From the NCBI GenBank assembly GCA_963678705.1, contig OY783204.1, positions 9,620,759 through 9,684,758 on the forward strand: a stretch of 64,000 nucleotides of DNA. Direction: 5' to 3'. Shown here one piece after another: positions 33,097 through 41,290 of this stretch (within the stretch, counting starts at the first letter, position 1; every line of letters begins with the position of its first letter). The stretch is from Panorpa germanica (Eukaryota > Arthropoda > Insecta > Mecoptera > Panorpidae). Below the pieces are notes generated by a model. The model made no database searches, was not told the origin of the DNA, and worked only from the letters and a program-made list of their open reading frames with translations. A program made the position numbers and the translations under genes.

Positions 33097-35325
33097 CTAG
33101 TAACTGTCCTCAGTTGCTACATCATTCTTGCCCCTTGATGTCATCTTGTCTGCAGATGTAGAAGTCCTGTCTGGCCCTTCATACTCTCCTGCTTCCTCCA
33201 CGTCATAACGATCATTTCTTTTAATTCTCGTTATTTGGTATGGTCCTTTGGTTTTAGCTTTAACTTTAGCTCCTGTTGCTTTAGTAGGTAACAACCAAAC
33301 AAACTTTGTAAAAGCATTTACTTTAACGAGAATATGTTTATACTTTTTGCTTGTTGTCTTACACCTTCTACTGTAGCTAATTCTGTTTTCTTGCTGAACT
33401 CTTAGAATAATCCCTTTATCCTCTTCTCTCAGCTTCTTGCGTTTTTCTACAAACTCATTTTGTATTTCTGCTGCTTGTATCCTCTTCTTTGGCTTTGGAA
33501 AATGCTTAACGGCTTCATCCTTGTCCTTCGAGGAACGAACAGTGTCTTGTTTGGTTTTCATTTTAACCCCAATCTTCAATTCCTTTTCTATTATACACTT
33601 CCTGGTATAATTCTTTGCTTGTTGCGTCTTCTTCGGCTTCGGAAAATGCTTAGCTGCTTTGACCTTATCCTTAGAGGGACGAACATTGCCTTGTTTCCTC
33701 ATCTTCGGCTTCGGAAAATGCTTGGCTGCTTTTACCTCACCCTTAGATAGACGAACAATGTCTTGTTTCACTGCACAACCTAGGTCATTCATTTCCTGGG
33801 CTGCCTGTATGACATCCTTTTCTAACCCTTCACCCAGCTGCTCTGCAACAACTAGTCGATCTGCAGGTGGTAGTTTAAGCGATCTAGAAAATATAGGAGT
33901 ATCATTTTTCAATATAATTGTCTTTACACTTTCAGAGTTGCGTAACTCTTTACGTTTGTTATTGTCCACTGACTCAGGTATTTTATTAATAACAATTTTA
34001 TCGTTTATATGAGATAAATCTAATTCACTTTCTTTATCACCATAGTCTATTTTCATTGTCATTAATTGTTTAACCTCACTTTCATCTACATCTTTATCGC
34101 TATAAAGTTTATGAAATGTAACCCCGGTTTTATCAATAACTACTTTAGCTTTAGCTATAATGTCCAATCCTATCACCATGTTCATATGCATTGCATGAGA
34201 TGGCAACACCTCAAAATAACCCACGTAAGGTTCTGAATCAATTTCAATGTCCAATTCAATTCTACCTATAGAATTAACTCTTGAGTTTGATAAACCACGT
34301 ATTGTTATTTCAGAGTCATATAATTTAACATTCTTTAATGTTTTAAAATAATCTTCCCGCACTGCTGACAAATCACTGCCAGTGTCTATTAAAGCATTTA
34401 CATTACTCCCGTTATTAACGCAAATTGATTTTATCATTTCAACTTTCATAACATTATGTTCCGCTTTAACAGTTTTTATTTTAGTATTACAATTTCGGCT
34501 AATATGTCCATAATTACCACAATTAAAACATTTATAACCCTTGTCTTTATCGGGACACATCTTAGATGAGTGTGACATCGAACCACAATTAAAACATTTA
34601 ATCTTCTCACCTGTTGTCTCGATTTTAGTTTTTGTACCTGGCCTAGATCTCCTATCATAGTCCTGGGTATCCATTTTCATTTTTTCATATTGTTCCAGCT
34701 TACGTCTAAGTTGTCCAATATTCTCAGCTCCATAAAGTATTACCTTGTTGGCTGCACTGTCGCGAATTCCTGCTATGATATAATCCATAATAGCTGCTTC
34801 TTCGACGTCTGCTTGTCTAGCTATATCTAAAATATCATACACGTATTGCCGGATACTTTCAGCTGGCTTCTTCACCCTTTGTTGAAGCATTTTGTGAACC
34901 TGTGCGCTATTCAAACTCGTATCAAATTCATCAATCAAATACGATTTAAATGTATCCCAATTTATTATCCTGGTTTCAAAATTAACAAATTGTTTTGCGG
35001 TATCAGTCAACAATCTCCTGGCATACAAATATCTGTATTTTGTATCTATTTCTGCCTGGTCACAGAAATCATCAAATTGTTTAATCCACAATCTGACATT
35101 TTTAAGCCCATCATATTTAGGTAAAGCCAATTCTAAATCTAAAAATGTATAATTAGTTTTATTGACTGTTTCATTGTTTACAGACCTATTCTGTTCACCG
35201 ACACGGCTATTAAATGAGTTCATTCTTGACAACAATTCTGCACGATTCCCACGCTGACTGAGTCCAACAAAATTGAGTTCTTGTCGTAGCTCTGCCACTG
35301 ACAAATTGTCCAATTCTTGTGTCAT
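33097..35325 (-). CDS. Gypsy gag-protease reading frame, 742 codons
   Basis: One uninterrupted frame. The N-terminus (SVAELRQELNFVGLSQ) resembles a SAP-type helix pair. A gag core follows, then two knuckles, CFNCGSMSHSSKMC and CFNCGNYGHISRNC (near residues 240-280), and a retropepsin entry ALIDTGSDLSAV (near 311-322). The last third is very basic, with repeated SKDK...KHFPKPK units, and ends in a segment like the tail of an integrase (GPYQITRIKRNDRYDV). It belongs to a virus-like element and is described only at this level. Confidence 0.88.
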   Translation of the reverse strand: MTQELDNLSVAELRQELNFVGLSQRGNRAELLSRMNSFNSRVGEQNRSVNNETVNKTNYTFLDLELALPKYDGLKNVRLWIKQFDDFCDQAEIDTKYRYLYARRLLTDTAKQFVNFETRIINWDTFKSYLIDEFDTSLNSAQVHKMLQQRVKKPAESIRQYVYDILDIARQADVEEAAIMDYIIAGIRDSAANKVILYGAENIGQLRRKLEQYEKMKMDTQDYDRRSRPGTKTKIETTGEKIKCFNCGSMSHSSKMCPDKDKGYKCFNCGNYGHISRNCNTKIKTVKAEHNVMKVEMIKSICVNNGSNVNALIDTGSDLSAVREDYFKTLKNVKLYDSEITIRGLSNSRVNSIGRIELDIEIDSEPYVGYFEVLPSHAMHMNMVIGLDIIAKAKVVIDKTGVTFHKLYSDKDVDESEVKQLMTMKIDYGDKESELDLSHINDKIVINKIPESVDNNKRKELRNSESVKTIILKNDTPIFSRSLKLPPADRLVVAEQLGEGLEKDVIQAAQEMNDLGCAVKQDIVRLSKGEVKAAKHFPKPKMRKQGNVRPSKDKVKAAKHFPKPKKTQQAKNYTRKCIIEKELKIGVKMKTKQDTVRSSKDKDEAVKHFPKPKKRIQAAEIQNEFVEKRKKLREEDKGIILRVQQENRISYSRRCKTTSKKYKHILVKVNAFTKFVWLLPTKATGAKVKAKTKGPYQITRIKRNDRYDVEEAGEYEGPDRTSTSADKMTSRGKNDVATEDSY

Positions 35326-35359
35326 GGTTATAATTTTCAGTATTCCTCTTGATTCCGCT

Positions 35360-35656
35360 GATCAATAAGTCTGGATCTAAGGTTAAATATATTTTTGACT
35401 AAATATACTTGGTTTCGTCCTTAACCCGGTTCTGAGCAATTAGTCTGGTTCTAAGGTTAAATATATTTTTGACTAAATATACTTGGTTTCGCCCTTATTC
35501 CGGTTCTGATCAATTAGTCTGGTTCTAAGGTTAAATATATTTTTGACTAAATATACTTGGTTTCGCCCTTATCCCGGTTCTGATCAATTAGTCTGGTTCT
35601 AAGGTTAAATATATTTTTGACTAAATATACTTGGTTTCGCCCTTATCCCGGTTGAG
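35360..35656 (-). repeat. Four 74-bp tandem repeats in the Gypsy leader
   Basis: Units containing gtctggttctaaggttaaat start near 35,369, 35,443, 35,517 and 35,591, exactly 74 bp apart. The two inner-to-distal units are nearly identical and the gag-proximal one is most diverged. They lie between the primer-binding-site area and the gag start. Confidence 0.9.
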
Positions 35657-35665
35657 CCCCCAATT

Positions 35666-36570
35666 TGTAGGTATTTTCCCACAATTATAAGTTACAATTA
35701 ACATCAGCCTAAGGTTGATGTACAATACAACAATATAGTTTCTTTTAAAATGAGTAAACACTTAATTTGGTTATTAATAGTTTGTTTAATCACTAATCAA
35801 AGTCATAAACTTATATCTAAATAAAGTTAATCAATCTTAATTATATTCACAACAAAATACACTAGATTAAAATGTCTTTTCACAATGTTTTTAACGTCTC
35901 AGTACACACTACGCAGTTGTAATTGTCTATAGTTATCAGCACAATAATTTCAATGATAATACACCTTAGTACTAAAATATTAATATCGCTGCCTAACTCT
36001 AACAAAAACAATGATCAAAATAACAACTATTACACCGTAATAAAGTTAACTTAATTATAAAACACTCAATAACGACCATATATACTCTTTATACATTTCT
36101 ATCGCCATTTGCATTATAAAACTCTGTACACGTATAACCATCATTATATTCTGAGTCCTTCTACTATTGTTTACAATAATCACCATATCAATTATATTAC
36201 ACCTAGTAATTAATTCAACTATGATTCTAACACAAAAATAACAACCAAATGCAACTAGCATTATTCAATCGCCATTTTTTTTTACTTCAGACTACTTTTG
36301 CACACGGCACTATGCGTATATCAGCTAACGCCCTGATGTCGTCATCCTGAACGGCTAGCGAACAATTGTATATGCCCCGTTCTCTGAGACGTACGCTCGA
36401 CATCAAAAGTGAACGTTTATACTCTCTGTCTCTGGTTTATTTACACATTTTAAATATAACCCCCGTTCCTATCCAAGATCTTAACCTATGTTACAGTTTT
36501 CTTATTGCTATTTCTTAAAACTAAATATAACTTAACTTAAAATTAATCTATCTTAAAAAATAACCCCACA
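35666..36570 (-). repeat. Gypsy 5' LTR (905 bp)
   Basis: Upstream LTR in minus-strand sense; followed on the plus strand by TAGT at 36,571-36,574. Its internal 68-codon frame also occurs in the other LTR and has no sign of being a gene. Confidence 0.93.
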
Positions 36571-37251
36571 TAGTTTTATATTATTCCATACTTTAAACCT
36601 ATTTTAAAGTAACAGAAATGTATTTATTTTATTAAAATTTTATTTTTTTACTTACTTCATCACTATGTTTGAGTAAAAAAGACACAGTTGGTACTACTGC
36701 AAGTTAAAAATATTAAACTTAGTAATAATTTTAATTTTATATTATATATGGCAGCAATTGTGTAACCAAATGCGCATGTTAAAATAAAAAAACATATGTT
36801 TACTAACTTTAAACCATATATTTGTATGTAAAATTTTTTTTTTTTGTATATAATTTTACTTTATCAACCACTCTAAACTTCTTTTAAAGTAACAGAAATG
36901 TATTTATTTTATTGAAATTTTAATTTTCTACTTTCTTTACTACTATGTGTTAATAAAAATGACACAGTTGGTACTACTGAAAGTATAAATAAAATTGAAG
37001 TTAGTGATAATTTTATTTTATATTATATATGGCAGCTCATGTGTTAACAAATGTGCATGGTGAAATAAAAATATTATATTTTCTAAATTTCGTCATATAT
37101 TATATTATGTAAAAATTTATTTATTTGTATAAAACTTTACTTTATCCCCATTATTTACTTTAGTAAAATTATTTACTAACTTTTAACCGTATATTTAAAT
37201 GTAAAAATTTACATTGATATACTTTATGAAACGTGTGTTCATATTTTTACA

Positions 37252-39315
37252 GAGCAACAAATTCGCTTGTTGCTTAATCATCCCGGTCCAGTTTATGCAT
37301 ATGGAGATGCAACTGGGTCTCTAGTCACAAGATCTAGTGACTTTTCAAAGCAATTTTATTTGTATTCTACAGTAATTAAATATGAGGGATGCACCGTTCC
37401 GATATTTCAATTTATAACTTGTTCCCACACGGGGGGAAATATTTCAATTCGAATGCAACAATTTCTAAATATAGTAAAATCGGTTAATCCTCATTACCGT
37501 AAGCCTTTAATTCATAAAATCACTACTGATTTTAGTTTTGCTCTAATGAATGCATATTTAGATGCATTTAATAAATGGACTATGGCAGAATATTTAGAAA
37601 AGACATTTGATATTTTAATAAAATATAATCCTACTTTATTGAATGATTTAAATTTCACAATAGTCCATAACTGCTGCAATCATACGATGAAAGCAGCATT
37701 AAATAGTTTTAAAAAAATTACTACAAATAAATCATTAAAATTTTTTCTGGGACAACTATTTGGTTTACTAATAAATGCAAAAAATTTAAAAGAATTAGAA
37801 GAACTAGTTAAAGATTGTACTGTACTATGCATGAGCAAATACAGAATAGCCGCATGTGTAAATGCGTTTAATAAATTGAAAATTAAAATTGATAATTTAG
37901 ATTTTAAAGAAAATATAATAATAAATTCGGAAAATCAAGTAATTAATGATAATGCCGAATTGCTTGCTCGTAATGACGAACATAGAAATGGTCCGATAAA
38001 ATAGAAGTCCCCTTTTTACAAACATTTTAAGTCAATAGTTTGCCAAATAAACGAAGGAGAAGGTGAAAATGTTATAAATGTTGACACCAATGAATACTAT
38101 ATGCCAAAGTATATAGATTATTTAACAGAAGATAAACTTCCATATGCCCCGTTATGGACTGGGATTTTATTAGGTGGGTTTAATATCAGACGTGATAGTA
38201 ATGCTTTGGTAGAAAGTTGGTTTAGATTAGTAAAACACAACTTTTTAGGTAATAAGGGACCACTAAGGTTAGATAGGTTTGTAATGCGATTCCACGAATG
38301 CCTAAAAAAATTATTTAAACAAGTTGAATTTCCAACTAATAAAGTTTCTTTATATAGAAAAAGAAAGAGATCAAATATAGAATTACCCGAAGAAAAATGG
38401 GCGCGACGTCAAACCCCTAAAAGACGTAAATCGTATTTTGTTTCAGAAAAAAATATATCTAATTTTAATATCAACCGTGTAGAGAAACAAGCTCCTTGGT
38501 ATGAAAATACCCAATCTGCCAAGCCAATACCAGGTAAGTCAGTTAATAACCAAACTGTAGATTTTAATTCGTGGGATTCGTTGGAAGATTGTAATAAAAT
38601 AGATGATGTAATCGTAGATTTTTTTATATATATATGCCGAAAAGAATTTCATTGTGAGGCAAGTATTCTTACTTTTCCTTGTTTATTTTATGATAATTTT
38701 AAAAACGACGGATTTAAAAAATGGGCCCTAAAACAAAATTGTAAGAACTTTAAATTGTGGCTATTCCCTATTAATCAATTTGATCATTGGACCTTATTAG
38801 TAGTAAATTTAGAAAAAAAAAATCTTGTTTATTTAGATTCCATTTCGGGAAATACCAAATTAAGAAAAAATGGTTCATTAGATAAAGTAAAAACATTTAT
38901 TAGCAGTGTTGTAAATGCATATCTCAACATTTCCATTAATAATTGGGATTTATATCTCCTAAAAGACGTTCCTTGTCAAAATGAACTGTCTACAACATTT
39001 AATCCAACTCCATCAAAGAATAATTGCGGAGCGCATTTGTGTGCTTGGGCATATATTGTATTATCCGGAGAATCAGTAATATTTGCTGAAAAGGATATGA
39101 ATTTTATTAGAAATTTCATTCGCGGAAAAATAGGTGAGCACAATAGTGACACAGACTCGAAAGATAATTTACTACATAGTTATATCTTTGGTGACATTAA
39201 AAATCTTGAATTTAACGATATAAGTGTTAAGTTAAATATAATAACAAAAGCCCCTAAAGAATTTATCTCGTGTTTTGATTTCTGTGCCAATCTAAAACAA
39301 AGCGTTACTTCATAG
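37252..39315 (+). pseudogene. MULE-type transposase fused to a Ulp1-family cysteine protease, one in-frame stop
   Basis: One frame runs from a splice acceptor (tttttacag, near 37,251) to 39,315, about 688 codons, broken only by TAG at 38,002-38,004. The first part has DDE features: AYGDATGSL (Asp) and HKITTDFSFAL (Asp); after the stop come LPYAPLWTGILLG and SNALVESWFRLVKH (Glu). A basic linker (YRKRKRSN, RRQTPKRRK) leads to a C48/Ulp1 peptidase with its triad: DHW (His229 of the second piece), YLDSISG (Asp246), PCQNE (Gln293), NNCGAHLC (Cys309). MULE transposases cut and paste DNA; the Ulp1 part may deconjugate SUMO-like proteins or self-process, which is inference. The N-terminal DNA-binding exon is not seen; the exon starts right at the array edge. 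Confidence 0.85.
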
Positions 39316-40342
39316 AGCAATTTTTTTAATACTTTTCTAAAATATGACTTTTCCTTTAGCCTAATTGTACGTTACCACATATATTTGTGATATTCTCCGA
39401 AATAAATATATTGTTTTAAACTTTGATATTCGTTCATTGAAAGTTATAAGAGGTCGTCCTCTGGACATCAATAACGTTATCAAGTTTTGACAATTATTAT
39501 TTCTTAAAAATAAACAAAAGGACATAGTCAACTAATTTAAATTTAGATTAAACATATCTCTACAACTTCATAAAGCAATTTTTTTAATACTTTTCTAAAA
39601 TATGACTTTTCCTTTAGCCTAATTGTACGTTACCACATATATTTGTGATATTCTCCGAAATAAATATATTGTTTTAAACTTTGATATTCGTTCATTGAAA
39701 GTTATAAGAGGTCGTCCTCTGGACATCAATAACGTTATCAAGTTTTGACAATTATTATTTCTTAAAAATAAACAAAAGGACATAGTCAACTAATTTAAAT
39801 TTAGATTAAACATATCTCTACAACTTCATAAAGCATTTTTTTTAATACTTTTCTAAAATATGACTTTTCCTTTAGCCTAATTGTACGTTACCACATATAT
39901 TTGTGATATTCTCCGAAATAAATATATTGTTTTAAACTTTGATATTCGTTCATTGAAAGTTATAAGAGGTCGTCCTCTGGACATCAATAACGTTATCAAG
40001 TTTTGACAATTATTATTTCTTAAAAATAAACAAAAGGACATAGTCAACTAATTTAAATTTAGATTAAACATATCTCTACAACTTCATAAAGCATTTTTTT
40101 TAATACTTTTCTAAAATATGACTTTTCCTTTAGCCTAATTGTACGTTACCACATATATTTGTGATATTCTCCGAAATAAATATATTGTTTTAAACTTTGA
40201 TATTCGTTCATTGAAAGTTATAAGAGGTCGTCCTCTGGACATCAATAACGTTATCAAGTTTTGACAATTATTATTTCTAAAAAATAAACAAAAGGACATA
40301 GGCAACTAATTTAAATTTAGATTAAACATATCTCTACAACCT
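39311..40342. repeat. Four tandem 258-bp repeats beginning at the transposase stop codon
   Basis: Units start at 39,311, 39,569, 39,827 and 40,085, each 258 bp and nearly identical. The first overlaps the last two codons of the transposase-Ulp1 frame (cttcatagagc), so the unit is essentially that gene's 3' UTR amplified. Each unit contains tctccgaaataaatatattg, with a possible AATAAA polyadenylation signal. Confidence 0.92.
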
Positions 40343-40676
40343 GCACAACATTTTCTTATTACTAATAGCGATAGTAACTCTTAAGGGGTATTAAGGTGTA
40401 CTTATTAGTACATAATACTAAATAATATTAAATTGAAAAAAAATTCTTTTCAAAATACAAGATTCGTCACTAATTAGTTTTTCATAGTATATACATAGTA
40501 TTACTAGTGTAACAAAATTATTTTCTTATTGTACCTTATTTTTATGTATAACTCTTTTCAGTTTTGTTATTGTCCTTCTTATTCTTATTCCATTTCCATA
40601 CCTATCCTTCCCCTCCTGGCTATGATACTCACCTGCCCGCTTGGTATAGCTGCTACATTTATTTGTTTATGTATCA

Positions 40677-40833
40677 TGAAATATTGTTTATTATTTATTA
40701 CACTACTGTTATAATATAATACAAACATTTCTTGAAAAGACGTTTACAAATAGATTAACTAACGAGTAAATTACAACTATGATACTATTTATTTCAGTCA
40801 CTTCAATTAGATCAACAATAACTGATATTGTTT
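40677..40833 (+). repeat. Internal inverted repeat, left copy
   Basis: tgaaatattgtttattattt...cagtcacttcaattagatca matches the reverse complement of 46,797-46,970 with small indels and about 10% changes. The right copy is the 5' flank of the SGNH-like gene. The two copies therefore point at each other across 6 kb. Confidence 0.85.
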
Positions 40834-40985
40834 AAAAGAGTAGCAGAACACATTAAAGAATTGTAAAACTTTACTGCTTTACAGTACCAGTTGCTGGAAC
40901 CTTTTCTACACAGATCCACTGCATGAATCAGTATCACCAGACGCAAAAGGGAAGAGAAGATCAAAATCAAGCTGTCGATTGTGAT
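40834..40985 (+). pseudogene. Possible decayed second SGNH-like gene end
   Basis: After the left inverted repeat, homology to the SGNH gene's first exon continues briefly (gtagcagaacaca). An acceptor-like ctgctttacag then precedes a short frame with FYTDPLHESVSPDAKGK, similar in layout to a block V D-x-x-H of SGNH hydrolases. The stretch is too short and diverged for a firm call. Confidence 0.3.
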
Positions 40986-41109
40986 ATCTCTTATTGTTAT
41001 CTGTACTGATATCTGTATTGTTTTAAATAGTACTAGCACTGACCTCCGTCGCAAACGACCACAGTCTTTTTTGTATAAAATGAATTTCATTTCAAATTTT
41101 AATTCCATT

Positions 41110-41125
41110 TTTAAATTGAAATATT
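41110..41125. repeat. Target-site duplication of LINE C, left copy (16 bp)
   Basis: tttaaattgaaatatt occurs here and at 45,296-45,311, at the two ends of the Jockey element. Confidence 0.9.
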
Positions 41126-41290
41126 TTTTTTTTTTTTTTTTTATTTACAAGGTAATTACAACTAAGCAAATATGCTTATCTAGCAATTTTTATATATAAT
41201 AAGTACAATACGTATTCCAGATCCAATCCACTGACTAGTTCCGAAAGATTTATATTACACACTTCTTATTGTGTGGTACAGTGGTAGATA

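Larger units (their letters stand above)
32175..36570 (-). mobile_element. Young Ty3/Gypsy LTR retroelement, apparently non-autonomous
   Basis: Two 905-bp LTRs (minus-strand TGTGGGG...CCTACA) flank a 2.6-kb internal region, with a 4-bp target duplication. The LTRs look identical by eye, so the insertion is recent. Internal parts in minus-strand order: a leader with four 74-bp repeats, then one long open frame with gag, two zinc knuckles, retropepsin and short pol-derived edges. It looks structurally whole at its ends but does not carry a full pol set. It inserted into a subrepeat of the left foldback arm. Confidence 0.92.
31940..37250 (-). repeat. Left foldback arm: tandem ~280-bp subrepeats, split by a Gypsy insertion
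   Basis: Subrepeats at about 31,940-32,174 and 36,571-37,250 carry gacacagttggtactactg, tatatggcagcaattgtgt and actttatccc, with the consensus running opposite to the array at 56.95-64 kb. A 4.4-kb Gypsy element sits inside one unit. Net array length is only about 0.9 kb, far shorter than the right arm. Long terminal inverted repeats built of tandem direct subrepeats define foldback (FB) transposons. The outer end of the arm near 31,940 is not marked by any repeat visible elsewhere in the window. Confidence 0.75.

Noticed and set aside
32564-36261. 68-codon frame present in both copies of a repeat
   Set aside because: It lies in the Gypsy LTRs and is duplicated only because the LTRs are.
37252-39315. 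Ulp1-like protease as a sign of a Polinton/Maverick element
   Set aside because: No protein-primed DNA polymerase, packaging ATPase, capsid or retroviral-type integrase was seen near it. The protease is in frame with a MULE-type DDE domain.
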